Notes: generated from the sequence alone by a model not told the origin. Positions 1 through 7,763 are shown, counted from the first letter of the stretch. The stretch is 10,554 bases of DNA from Pseudomonadota bacterium (GCA_023423065.1 JAFAGC010000038.1:1-10554); one strand, 5' to 3'. Numbers and translations are program-made.

Positions 1-57
1 GTGGGGATTAGCGTGGCCGTTGCATCGGGCGCGTGAGCACGACAATCCCCACTTTTT
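1..57 (+). terminator. Probable plus-strand hairpin terminator beyond cysH
   Basis: GTGGGGATT at 1-9 pairs perfectly with AATCCCCAC at 44-52. An inner CGTG (12-15) can pair with CACG (38-41) across a 2x2 mismatch. Five T follow at 53-57. This would end transcription coming from the left on the plus strand, converging on the cys operon. On the minus strand the same stem forms 31 bp past the cysH stop, but any T run would lie outside the window, so its role for the operon cannot be judged. The apical loop is long (22 nt), which lowers confidence. Confidence 0.5.
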
Positions 58-82
58 ACACCGGCACCACTATCCCCACCCC

Positions 83-877
83 TCAACCTTCGAGGCCGTG
101 GATGCCGCACTCGCGTTTCAGGCCGGCGAAGCGCAGTTCTTCGGCGGACTCGACTTCGTGCAGCGCCTTGGTCGAATGCCAGTCGCCGATCGAGACGTAA
201 CCTTTGTCCCAGAGCGGGTGGTACGGCAGGCCGTGTGCCTTCAGGTAGAGGTACACGTCGCGATCGGACCAGTCGAAAATCGGGTGAACCTTGAAGCGGC
301 CGTCGCGCACTTCGAGCGGGTTCAGCTTCGCGCGGCTCTCGGCCTGGCTGCGGCGCAGGCCGGCGAACCAGGTCTTGATCCCGAGCGTGACCAGCGAGCG
401 GCGCATCGGCTCGACCTTGCGCAGCTCGAGATACTGGTCGAGTCCTTCGCGGCCCTGCTCCCAGAGCTTGCCGTGCCGCGCTTCGAACTGCTCGACCGAC
501 TGCGGGCTCGAGAACGACTGGATGTTCAGCGAGAGCTGTTTGCGCAGCTGCTCGATGAACTGGTAGGTCTCGGGAAACAGGTAGCCCGTGTCGATGAGGA
601 TTACGGGAATCCTCGGCGAAAGTCGGCTGACGAGATGCAGCGAGACCGCCGCCTGCGCGCCGAAGCTCGACGACAAGGCGTGCGGACCCGGCAGGTTCTC
701 GAGCGCCCAGCGCGTGCGTGTCGTTGCATCGACCGATGCGAGCCAGTCGTTGATGCGCTTCGCGCCGTCGACGTCCGCCACGAATTCGGCCGCGGACATG
801 TCGAGGCGCGGCTCGTCGCCGGACCCGTTGGTTACGGGAGCAACCTTCGCGCGCCCGGTCGCGGCCGACTCGCTCAT
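83..877 (-). CDS. cysH: Phosphoadenosine phosphosulfate (PAPS) reductase CysH
   Basis: This 264-residue cytoplasmic enzyme reduces PAPS to sulfite with thioredoxin or glutaredoxin as electron donor. The PP-loop-like SSSFGAQAAV lies near residues 68-77, followed by LIDTGYLFPET, the TWFAGLRRSQ block and the C-terminal ECGIHG. The only cysteine in the protein is Cys257 of ECGIHG, the family's catalytic residue. The CC and CxxC cysteines that hold the [4Fe-4S] cluster in APS reductases are absent, so PAPS is the expected substrate, in line with the CysC domain in the same operon. The start is the ATG at 877, in a 4-bp ATGA overlap with the cysI stop, with GGAG upstream inside cysI. The protein is slightly longer than E. 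coli CysH (244 residues) because of an N-terminal extension. It is the last gene of the operon. Confidence 0.96.
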   Translation of the reverse strand: MSESAATGRAKVAPVTNGSGDEPRLDMSAAEFVADVDGAKRINDWLASVDATTRTRWALENLPGPHALSSSFGAQAAVSLHLVSRLSPRIPVILIDTGYLFPETYQFIEQLRKQLSLNIQSFSSPQSVEQFEARHGKLWEQGREGLDQYLELRKVEPMRRSLVTLGIKTWFAGLRRSQAESRAKLNPLEVRDGRFKVHPIFDWSDRDVYLYLKAHGLPYHPLWDKGYVSIGDWHSTKALHEVESAEELRFAGLKRECGIHGLEG

Positions 878-2610
878 GCATGCTTCTCCGGCGTGAGCAG
901 GTTCACTCGCCACAGGAAATCGCCGAAACGTTCGTCGGTGTGCCGATCGACGGCATAACGACCGATGAGCTCGTCGAGCGCTTTCACGATCGAGGCCTCG
1001 TCGATGTTGTCGCGATAGATCACGTTGAGCCGCTGGCCGACCGCATCCGCGCCGAGACGCAGCGTGTAGCGTCCAGGCGCGCGACCGATCAGCGCGATCT
1101 CCGCGAGATACGGGCGCGCGCAGCCGTTCGGGCAACCCGTGATACGCACGGTGAGCGGAATGTCCTTCAGCCCATGCTTCGCGAGCAGCTCGTCGACGCG
1201 GTCGACGAACCCGGGTAGATAGCGCTCCGCCTCGGCCATCGCGAGGCCGCAGGTCGGCAGCGCCACGCACGCGAGCGCATCGCGCCGCACGGGCGACGTG
1301 AACAGCGACTTGCCGAGGCCGTAGTCCGCGACCAGGCGGTCGATGTTCATGCACTCGCTGGCCGGAACGTTCGCGATGATGAGGTTCTGATTCGCGGTGA
1401 GCCGGAAATCGCCCTGGTGAATCTCCGCGATCTTCTCGAGGCCGGTCAGGAACGGCGCACCCGGCCGGTCGACCACGCGGCCCGACTCGATGCGCAAGGT
1501 CAGATGCCAACGGCCATCGTGCCCGCGCAACCAGCCGAAGCGGTCGCCCTGCGTCGTGAACTTGAACGCACGCGGCGGCTCGAGCTCGTAGCCGAGGCGC
1601 TTGAACAACTCGCCCTTGAACCAGTCGACCCCGCGATCCGCGATCGTGTACTTGAGGCGCGCGTGCTTGCGATCCGTGCGGTCGCCGAAGTCGCGCTGGA
1701 TCATCACGACCGTCTCGGCGACCTTCAGCACCTGCTCGGGCTTGAGGAAACCGATCACGTCGGCGACACGCGGGAAGGTCTGCGGCTCGCCGTGCGTCGC
1801 GCCCAGTCCGCCGCCCACGGTCAGGTTGAAGCCGAGCAAAGCCCCCTCGTCGACACCTTCCGTATCGAGGATGGCGATGAAGCCCAGGTCCTGCGAGAAC
1901 ACGTCGACGTCGTTGTGCGGCGGGACGACCACGCCGGTCTTGAACTTGCGCGGTAGATAGAGCGGCCCGAGGATCGGCTCCTCTTCTGCCGGACCGGCGA
2001 GCTTCTCGCCGTCGAGCCAGATCTCGTGATACGCGCGCGTCTTCGGCAGCAGGTGGTCGGAAAGCTTCTTCGACCACTCGTAGACTTCGGCGTGAACCTT
2101 CGATTCCACCGGGTTCGCGCTCGCCATGACGTTGCGGTTCACGTCGCCGCACGCCGCGATCGAATCGATCAGCACGGCGTTCATGCCCTGCATGGTCTTC
2201 TTCAGGTCCTTCTTGATCACGCCGTGGAGCTGGAACGCCTGGCGGGTAGTCAGGCGCAGCGACCCGGTGCCGTACTCGCGCGCGAGATGGCTCAGCGCCA
2301 GCCACTGCTTCGGCGTGCAGATGCCGCCCGGCAGGCGCGTGCGGATCATGAAGCTGTACGCGGGCTCGAGCTTCTGGTGCTCGCGTTCGGCGCGCAGGTC
2401 GCGGTCGTCCTGCATGTAGCTGCCGTGGAACTTGATGAGCTGCGTGTCCGACTCGCGGATCGCGCCCGTCAGCGGGTCGTGCAGGCTTTCGACCAGCGTG
2501 CCGCGCAGGCCGCGCGACGCCTTCTTGATGACTTCGACCGCGGACGGCGGGCCCTTGGCGGCCTCCTTGGAAGCGGCCACGGCTGGAGGATCGAGAACTT
2601 CAGTAGACAT
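874..2610 (-). CDS. cysI: Assimilatory sulfite reductase hemoprotein (beta) subunit CysI
   Basis: This 578-residue protein is the siroheme and [4Fe-4S] subunit that reduces sulfite to sulfide with six electrons delivered by CysJ. The four cluster/siroheme cysteines are all present: Cys448 and Cys454 in CVALPTC, and Cys493 and Cys497 in TGCPNGC. Their spacing matches the E. coli enzyme (434, 440, 479, 483). Other family blocks include FHGSYMQDDRD, RLPGGICTPKQW and RLTTRQAFQLHG near the N terminus. I chose the ATG at 2610 (MSTEVLDPP) rather than the ORF opening at 2697, because the extra 29 residues lie inside cysJ and do not resemble the family. The start overlaps the cysJ end by 11 bp and its ribosome binding site is weak, which suggests translational coupling. 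The 3' end overlaps the cysH start by 4 bp. Confidence 0.97.
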   Translation of the reverse strand: MSTEVLDPPAVAASKEAAKGPPSAVEVIKKASRGLRGTLVESLHDPLTGAIRESDTQLIKFHGSYMQDDRDLRAEREHQKLEPAYSFMIRTRLPGGICTPKQWLALSHLAREYGTGSLRLTTRQAFQLHGVIKKDLKKTMQGMNAVLIDSIAACGDVNRNVMASANPVESKVHAEVYEWSKKLSDHLLPKTRAYHEIWLDGEKLAGPAEEEPILGPLYLPRKFKTGVVVPPHNDVDVFSQDLGFIAILDTEGVDEGALLGFNLTVGGGLGATHGEPQTFPRVADVIGFLKPEQVLKVAETVVMIQRDFGDRTDRKHARLKYTIADRGVDWFKGELFKRLGYELEPPRAFKFTTQGDRFGWLRGHDGRWHLTLRIESGRVVDRPGAPFLTGLEKIAEIHQGDFRLTANQNLIIANVPASECMNIDRLVADYGLGKSLFTSPVRRDALACVALPTCGLAMAEAERYLPGFVDRVDELLAKHGLKDIPLTVRITGCPNGCARPYLAEIALIGRAPGRYTLRLGADAVGQRLNVIYRDNIDEASIVKALDELIGRYAVDRHTDERFGDFLWRVNLLTPEKHA

Positions 2611-4510
2611 CGCGCAGATACCGTCCGTCGGCGGTGAGATCGGCCACCCAGGCCTGGGCATCGTCGGCGTCGAGGTTGCCGTGCGTGCGCACGACATCGA
2701 GCAACGCCGCGTTCACGTCGGGCGCCATCGCCGACGCGTCGCCGCACACATAGAAATACGCACCATTCGAGAGCCAGGCGAAGATTTCCTTGCCGGCCTC
2801 GCGGATGCGGTGTTGTACGTAGATCTTCTCGGCCTGGTCGCGCGAGAAGGCCACGTCCACCCGGTGCAGCGCCTTGCGCTTGAGCGCCTGCTGCCACTCG
2901 AGTTGATAGAGGAAGTCGTGGTAGAGCGAACGGCCGCCGTAGAACAGCCAGTTGCGGCCCGTCGCACCCGTGGCCTCGCGCTCCTGCACGAAACCGCGGA
3001 ACGGCGCGACGCCGGTGCCCGGCCCGACCATGATGATGTCGCGCGAGCCGTCGGCCGGCACGCGGAACCGCTCGTTGCGCTCGATCCACACGCTGACGTT
3101 GGAATCCGTCGGCGTGTTCACGACGAAGGACGAAGCCGCGCCGGCGAGTAGTTTGCGATCCGTGTCGCTGCCGACGACGGCCACCGTGAGGTGCGCCTCG
3201 TCGCCGACCGCGGCGGGGCTCGACGCGATCGAATACACGCGGCCCGTCACGGGGCGCAGCGCAGCGACCAGCGACTCGGGCGTCCACTCGGCCGGATACT
3301 TCGCGAGCACGTCGGCGACCTGCGAGATCGCCGTGAGCTTCGCGAGCGGCTGCGGATTGCGCGGGTCCAGCAGTTCGGACAGGTCCGCCTTGCTGCGTTC
3401 GGCCACGGCGGTCAGCAGCGGACGCGCGATGCGCGTGAGCTCGCGCTCGTCGCGCAGCCACTCGAGCAGCGTGTGTGTCTTGCCTTCGTGCGAAACGGCG
3501 GCGCCGGCATCGAGCTTCGTCGCCTTCAACACCGCATCGATCGCCGATTCCGGATTGCGGTGAACGATGCCGAGCGCGTCGCCGGGCTGGTAGAGATTGC
3601 CGAGACCGGGGAACGCGAGCTCGACGTGGCGCACTTCGCGCAGCGCCTTGCGGCCCACGATGCGCTGATTCGCCAGCACCTCGGCCACCGCGGGATTCAC
3701 ACGCGTCAGCTCGACGACCGCGGGCGCCGCGGCGGCCACGGTCGGCATCGGCGTCACGACGCCGGCCGCCGGCTTGAACTTGTCCGCGATCTCGCGCACG
3801 CGCGCGAGCGCATCGTCGGCCCAGGTCTTCGCGAGCTTCTCGAAGTCCACGTCGCAGTCGACGCGCGGCAGCAGCCGCTTCGCGCCGAGCTTCGCGAGAC
3901 GCTCGTCGATCACGCGCCCCGCCTCGCAGAACTTCGGATAGCTCGAATCGCCGAGCGCGAGCACCGAATACTGCAACTCGGGCAGCTGCGGCGCGCGCTT
4001 CGTGCCGAGGAATTCGTACAGTCCGCGCGCCTCGTCCGGCGGATCGCCGTCGCCATGCGTGCTGATGACCACGAAGAGGAGCTTCTCTTTCGCGATCTCG
4101 CGCGGCTGGTAGTCGCCGGCCTTGATCATGCGCGCCTGCACGCCGAGTGCCTGCACGGCGGCCAACAGCTTCTCGCAGATCTTGCGGCCGTTGCCGGTGT
4201 GAGAGGCCGAGACGATGGTGAGCGTCGGCGTGGCAGCGGCCGCGGCGGCCGGAGCCGGCGCAACACCCGGGACGCCATGCACCGGGAACGGTGCGATTTG
4301 CGGCTGCGGCGCACGGGCGGCATGCCCACCCAACAGGTTCTCCTGGAACTGCGGAATGCCACTCGGCGTCGCGGCGGCGGCGCCCGCGAAGTAGCCCGAC
4401 AACCACAACAATTGCTCGCGGTTCAACTCGGTCGCGAGCTGCGTGAGCAGCTGGCGGCGGTCGTCCGGAATCGGAAAGTTCCCTTGCAGGATCACGGCAC
4501 TGTTACTCAC
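2600..4510 (-). CDS. cysJ: Sulfite reductase flavoprotein (alpha) subunit CysJ
   Basis: This 636-residue NADPH-dependent diflavin reductase passes electrons from NADPH through FAD and FMN to CysI. An N-terminal segment is followed by an Ala/Pro-rich linker (about 79-95). The flavodoxin domain has the FMN phosphate loop SASHTGNG (101-108), STHGDGDPPDEA (about 150-161) and LALGDSSYPKFC. The FAD/NADP domain has RVYSIASS (about 423), GPGTGVAPFRGF (about 495) and YVCGDASAM (about 585). The C terminus DGRYLRDVY is typical. It is somewhat longer than E. coli CysJ (599), mainly in the N-terminal region and linker. The start codon is GTG at 4510, preceded by a good AGGAAGAA. Ten bp separate it from the cysNC stop, and 11 bp overlap cysI. 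Confidence 0.96.
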   Translation of the reverse strand: MSNSAVILQGNFPIPDDRRQLLTQLATELNREQLLWLSGYFAGAAAATPSGIPQFQENLLGGHAARAPQPQIAPFPVHGVPGVAPAPAAAAAATPTLTIVSASHTGNGRKICEKLLAAVQALGVQARMIKAGDYQPREIAKEKLLFVVISTHGDGDPPDEARGLYEFLGTKRAPQLPELQYSVLALGDSSYPKFCEAGRVIDERLAKLGAKRLLPRVDCDVDFEKLAKTWADDALARVREIADKFKPAAGVVTPMPTVAAAAPAVVELTRVNPAVAEVLANQRIVGRKALREVRHVELAFPGLGNLYQPGDALGIVHRNPESAIDAVLKATKLDAGAAVSHEGKTHTLLEWLRDERELTRIARPLLTAVAERSKADLSELLDPRNPQPLAKLTAISQVADVLAKYPAEWTPESLVAALRPVTGRVYSIASSPAAVGDEAHLTVAVVGSDTDRKLLAGAASSFVVNTPTDSNVSVWIERNERFRVPADGSRDIIMVGPGTGVAPFRGFVQEREATGATGRNWLFYGGRSLYHDFLYQLEWQQALKRKALHRVDVAFSRDQAEKIYVQHRIREAGKEIFAWLSNGAYFYVCGDASAMAPDVNAALLDVVRTHGNLDADDAQAWVADLTADGRYLRDVY

Positions 4511-4513
4511 TTG

Positions 4514-4521
4514 TTCTTCCT
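4514..4521 (-). promoter_or_regulatory. Ribosome binding site of cysJ
   Basis: On the minus strand AGGAAGAA begins inside the cysNC stop codon (TGAGGAAGAA) and lies 3 nt before the GTG start of cysJ. It supports the GTG start and suggests that ribosomes ending on cysNC can restart on cysJ. Confidence 0.6.
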
Positions 4522-6497
4522 CACAGCCCCGGATCGCTCTGGTGCAGGAAACCCTTGTTCTCGAGATATCGCAGGATCGTATCGACCGCCGCGGACATCT
4601 CGACCGTCGAAGTATCGATCGTGAGCTGCGGCGCGATCGGCGGTTCGTAGGGCGAATCGATGCCCGTGAACTCGCGGATCTCGCCGGCGCGCGCCTTCTG
4701 GTACAGGCCCTTCGGGTCGCGACGCTCGCACTCCTCGAGCGACGTGGATAGATAGATCTCGATGAAATTTGCGTCGCCGATGCGCTCGCGGATGCGGTTG
4801 CGGTCCGCGCGGAACGGCGAGATGAACGCGGTGATCACGATCAGGCCCGCGTCGACGAACAGCGCCGAGACCTCGCCGATGCGGCGGATGTTCTCCGCGC
4901 GTCCGGCCTCGGAGAAGTCGAGGTCCTTGTTGAGCCCGTGGCGCACGTTGTCGCCGTCGAGCAGGAACGAGTGATGGCCGCGATGCACCAGCGCCTGTTC
5001 GAGCGCGTTCGCGAGCGTCGATTTGCCCGAGCCCGAAAGGCCCGTGAACCACACGACGGCGGGTTTCTGCCCCTTCTGGTTCGCGCGGATCGCGGCGGTG
5101 ACGCGTGTCGGCTGCCACACGATGTCCGTGTTGGCGCGCGCGCCCTGCGTGTTCGGCGCGATGACCATGCCCGCACCGACGGTGCCGAAGTGCAGCAGGT
5201 CCACGATGATGAACGAACCCGTCGCGCGGCTCTGCTTGTAGTCGTCGATCGCGACCGGCTCTTCGAGCGCGACGCGCACGCGGGCAAGGCCGTTGAGATC
5301 GAGCGCCTCGGCCTCGCGAGTGGATAGATCGTTGACGTCGATGCGATGCTGGATCGAATCGATCAGTCCCTTCACGTAGCGCGCACCGATCTTGAATTCG
5401 TAGCGCTTGCCCGGCAGCAGCGGCGCTTCGCCCATCCAGATGAGGTGCGCGTCGAACGTACGTGCGAGCGTGGGGCGATGATCCGGATGGACCAGCACGT
5501 CGCCGCGGGAAAGATCGATCTCGTCCTCGAGCACGATCGTCACGGCCTGCGCCGCGCCCGCGCGCTCGAGCGGACCGTCGGCGGTCGTGATCTCGCGCAC
5601 CGTGCTCGACTTGCGCGACGGCAGCGCGAGCACGCTGTCGCCTACGGCAATCTCGCCGCTCGCGATGGTACCCGCGTAGCCGCGGAAGTTCGCATCCGGA
5701 CGGCTCACGAACTGGATCGGGAAGCGCAGCTCCTTGAAGTTGGCGCTGACGACTTCGATGCCTTCCAGCGCTTCGAGCAGCGTGCGGCCCGCGTACCAGG
5801 GCGTCTCCGCGGCGCCTCTGGCCACTACGTTCACGCCCTGCAGCGCGCTCACCGGAATCACTTCGACGTTCGGCACGCCCAGCTTGTGCGCATACACGGC
5901 GAACTCGCCCGCGATGCTTTCGAACCTGGCCTTGTCGTAGCCGATGCGGTCCATCTTGTTGACCGCGAGGATGATGTTCTGCACGCCGAGCAGCGCGACG
6001 ATGTGCGCGTGCCGGCGAGTCTGCACACGGATGCCCTTCTCCGCGTCGACCAGCACGACCGCGGCCTCGGCGGTCGAAGCGCCGGTTGCCATGTTGCGCG
6101 TGTACTGCTCGTGGCCCGGGCAATCCGCGACGATGAACTTGCGATTCGGCGTCGAGAAATAGCGATACGCGACGTCGATCGTGATGCCCTGCTCGCGCTC
6201 GGCCTGCAGGCCATCGACGAGCAGCGCGAGGTCGGGCACTTCACCCGTCGTGCCCCAACGCTTGCTGTCGTTCGCGACCGCGTTCAACTGGTCGTCGAAC
6301 ACCTGGCGCGTGTCGTGCAGCAGGCGGCCGATCAGCGTGCTCTTGCCGTCGTCGACCGAGCCGCAGGTGATGAAGCGCAGCAGGTCGATCTCGCGCTGGT
6401 GCGTGAGGAATTCTTCCAGCGTCGATGGGCGAGCACTCGGGGGCTGAGTGGGCGGCAAGGTCTTCTTCCCGGTCAAGGTAGTCAGGGCGGCGGACAT
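4521..6497 (-). CDS. cysNC: Bifunctional sulfate adenylyltransferase GTPase subunit / APS kinase CysNC
   Basis: This 658-residue fusion has CysN at the N terminus and CysC at the C terminus. CysN is the GTPase that drives APS formation from ATP and sulfate with CysD. It shows the P-loop GSVDDGKS (about 46-53), the G3 motif DCPGHEQYTRNM (about 124) and the G4 motif NKMD (about 179), then EF-Tu-like beta-barrel domains. CysC phosphorylates APS to PAPS. It shows the Walker A motif GLSGSGKS (about 485-492), DGDNVRHGLNKDL and ITAFISPFRADR. I chose the ATG at 6497 (MSAALTTL): the ORF extends 68 residues upstream only because that frame is open behind cysD. AAGGA lies 10 nt before the start. One base separates it from the cysD stop, so translation is probably coupled to its CysD partner. 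Such fusions are common in Xanthomonas and Pseudomonas relatives. Confidence 0.97.
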   Translation of the reverse strand: MSAALTTLTGKKTLPPTQPPSARPSTLEEFLTHQREIDLLRFITCGSVDDGKSTLIGRLLHDTRQVFDDQLNAVANDSKRWGTTGEVPDLALLVDGLQAEREQGITIDVAYRYFSTPNRKFIVADCPGHEQYTRNMATGASTAEAAVVLVDAEKGIRVQTRRHAHIVALLGVQNIILAVNKMDRIGYDKARFESIAGEFAVYAHKLGVPNVEVIPVSALQGVNVVARGAAETPWYAGRTLLEALEGIEVVSANFKELRFPIQFVSRPDANFRGYAGTIASGEIAVGDSVLALPSRKSSTVREITTADGPLERAGAAQAVTIVLEDEIDLSRGDVLVHPDHRPTLARTFDAHLIWMGEAPLLPGKRYEFKIGARYVKGLIDSIQHRIDVNDLSTREAEALDLNGLARVRVALEEPVAIDDYKQSRATGSFIIVDLLHFGTVGAGMVIAPNTQGARANTDIVWQPTRVTAAIRANQKGQKPAVVWFTGLSGSGKSTLANALEQALVHRGHHSFLLDGDNVRHGLNKDLDFSEAGRAENIRRIGEVSALFVDAGLIVITAFISPFRADRNRIRERIGDANFIEIYLSTSLEECERRDPKGLYQKARAGEIREFTGIDSPYEPPIAPQLTIDTSTVEMSAAVDTILRYLENKGFLHQSDPGL

Positions 6498-6498
6498 C

Positions 6499-7461
6499 TC
6501 AGAAATATCCTTCGCGCTTGCGGTTCTCCATCGCGGCCGCGGATTCCGCGTCGATGGCGCGGCTCTGCCGCTCGGAGGTCGTGGTACGGAGCATTTCTTC
6601 GATGATCGCGGGCACGGTGGCGGCCTCCGAAGCCTGCGCGCCCGTGAGTGGATAGCAGCCGAGCGAGCGGAAACGCACGGTCTCGAGGCGCGGCTTCTCA
6701 CCCGGATTCAGCGGCAGACGATCGTCGTCCACCATGATCTTGAGCCCGTCGCGATCGACGATCGGACGCGGCTTCGCGAAATACAGCGGCACCACCGGGA
6801 TGTTCTCGCTGTGGATGTAGGTCCAGATGTCGACCTCGGTCCAGTTCGACAGCGGGAACACGCGGATGCTGTCGCCCTTGCGCAGCCGGCCGTTGTAGAG
6901 GTTCCAGAGCTCGGGGCGCTGGTTCTTCGGATCCCAGCGATGCTGCGCGTCGCGGAAGCTGAACACGCGCTCCTTCGCGCGCGACTTCTCTTCGTCGCGG
7001 CGCGCGCCGCCGATGGCCGCGTCCGCGCCGTACTTGTCGAGCGCCGCCTTCAGTGCCTCGGTCTTCATGATGTCCGTGTAGCGGCCACCGTGCGTGAACG
7101 GCGTGACGCCCGCGGCCTTGCCGGCCTGGTTCGTGTAGACGATGAGCTCGGCGTTGAGACGCTTCGCGGTCTCGTCGCGGAACGAGATCATCTCCTTGAA
7201 CTTCCAGCCCGTGTCGATGTGCAGCAACGGAAACGGGATGCGGCCCGGGAAGAACGCCTTGCGCGCCAGGTGCAGCAGGACCGAAGAGTCCTTGCCGATC
7301 GAATACATGAGCAGCGGGCGGGCGAACTCGGCCGCGACCTCGCGCATGATGTGGATGCTCTCGGCCTCGAGCCGTGCCAGGTGGGTCAGCTTGGCCACGG
7401 CGGCACGACGGCCTCCCCCGACGGGTTTGAGAGTCGTAACTGCTTGTTTCTGGGCGTGCAT
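6499..7461 (-). CDS. cysD: Sulfate adenylyltransferase small subunit CysD
   Basis: This 320-residue ATP sulfurylase catalytic subunit makes APS from sulfate and ATP, in complex with the CysN domain of the next gene. The PP-loop SIGKDSS is at 54-60, followed by LLHIDTGWKFKEM, GGARRDEEKSRAKER, QRPELWNLYNGR, RVFPLSNWTE and the C terminus KREGYF. It closely resembles E. coli CysD (302 residues) but has about 20 extra residues at the N terminus. I chose the ATG at 7461 because GGAAAGG lies 5 nt upstream. The in-frame ATGs at 7482 and 7497 have no such site and overlap a hairpin and T run that look like leader RNA. It is the first gene of the operon, so regulation of the pathway should act in the region just upstream. 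Confidence 0.96.
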   Translation of the reverse strand: MHAQKQAVTTLKPVGGGRRAAVAKLTHLARLEAESIHIMREVAAEFARPLLMYSIGKDSSVLLHLARKAFFPGRIPFPLLHIDTGWKFKEMISFRDETAKRLNAELIVYTNQAGKAAGVTPFTHGGRYTDIMKTEALKAALDKYGADAAIGGARRDEEKSRAKERVFSFRDAQHRWDPKNQRPELWNLYNGRLRKGDSIRVFPLSNWTEVDIWTYIHSENIPVVPLYFAKPRPIVDRDGLKIMVDDDRLPLNPGEKPRLETVRFRSLGCYPLTGAQASEAATVPAIIEEMLRTTTSERQSRAIDAESAAAMENRKREGYF

Positions 7462-7466
7462 TGAGA

Positions 7467-7473
7467 CCTTTCC
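7467..7473 (-). promoter_or_regulatory. Ribosome binding site of cysD
   Basis: GGAAAGG on the minus strand, 5 nt before the ATG at 7461. It decides between this start and the in-frame ATGs farther upstream. Confidence 0.6.
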
Positions 7474-7482
7474 GGACAGCAT

Positions 7483-7504
7483 AAAAAGCCGGCGCATGGC
7501 CGGC
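7483..7504 (-). terminator. Hairpin with T run in the cysD leader (possible attenuator)
   Basis: Reading the minus strand, GCCGGC (7504-7499), a 5-nt loop CATGC, GCCGGC (7493-7488) and then TTTTT (7487-7483). The stem is 6 bp, all G-C, and is followed at once by the T run, which is the form of an intrinsic terminator. It ends 21 nt before the cysD ATG, so it would act in the 5' leader of the cys operon or end read-through from the gene upstream. No competing antiterminator stem was clear by eye. Confidence 0.5.
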
Positions 7505-7562
7505 AGTCGCAAAGTGCGAGGGACTGTACTGAGGGCAACCCCCCGCCCGGAAAGCACTTTTG

Positions 7563-7578
7563 GTTATGCAGGAATAAC
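7563..7578 (-). promoter_or_regulatory. Candidate LysR-type (CysB) operator upstream of cysD
   Basis: The minus strand reads GTTATTCCTGCATAAC, a perfect 5-6-5 inverted repeat that contains the T-N11-A core typical of LysR-family sites. It lies about 100 bp before the cysD start, in an AT-richer patch of an otherwise GC-rich stretch. A related GTTAC half-site follows on the upstream side (7585-7589). CysB is encoded in this window and is the usual activator of sulfate assimilation genes, so binding by CysB is a reasonable inference. No convincing -35/-10 pair could be placed, which is not unusual for an activator-dependent promoter. Confidence 0.4.
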
Positions 7579-7637
7579 ACCGGGGTAACAGGGCGGATAC
7601 AGGGCTCATTGTGGACGGCCGCTGCCCCGGGCTGAAC

Positions 7638-7763
7638 GGGGGCAGCCCCGATTTCGGGGGCAGCCCCCGTTTCCTGGCGATCGGGGGCAGCCCCCTTTTG
7701 CTGGCGAAAGGGGTCAGCGCTGGGAGGACTGACCCCGTTTGCCGGGAATCGGGGGCTGCCCCC
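7638..7763. repeat. Cluster of GC-rich REP-like palindromes
   Basis: Three direct copies of a GGGGGCAGCCCC(C) core lie at 7638-7649, 7656-7668 and 7683-7695, and an inverted copy (GGGGGCTGCCCCC) at 7751-7763. A variant unit, GGGGTCAG (7710-7717) and CTGACCCC (7729-7736), forms an 8-bp stem with an 11-nt loop. Unit starts at 7656, 7683 and 7710 are exactly 27 bp apart, and the linkers resemble each other (CTGGCGA occurs twice, GCCGGGAA once). The form suggests REP/BIME elements of the kind mobilised by RAYT transposases. No transposase gene is in the window. The cluster spans the 3' end of the oxidoreductase gene and the gap before the cys promoter region. Confidence 0.75.

Noticed and set aside
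2469..4406. Long minus-strand frame overlapping cysJ out of phase
   Set aside because: Arg/Ala/Gly-rich low-complexity translation without motifs; the overlapping CysJ frame has all diflavin reductase motifs.
3191..4624. Long plus-strand open frames antisense to cysJ, and others antisense to cysNC (5346-6605) and cysI (1417-1956)
   Set aside because: They are mirror frames of strongly GC3-biased genes, rich in Arg, Ala and Asp/Glu, with no family motif, and the opposite strand holds complete, well-recognised enzymes.
7462..7637. SAM or other known riboswitch in the cysD leader
   Set aside because: Apart from one simple hairpin with a T run I see no conserved multi-stem core of a known class in this stretch.
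7638..7763. Regular 27-bp spacing suggesting a CRISPR array
   Set aside because: The repeated core is only about 13 bp and itself palindromic, the linkers resemble each other and are too short to be spacers, one unit is inverted, and no cas gene is near.
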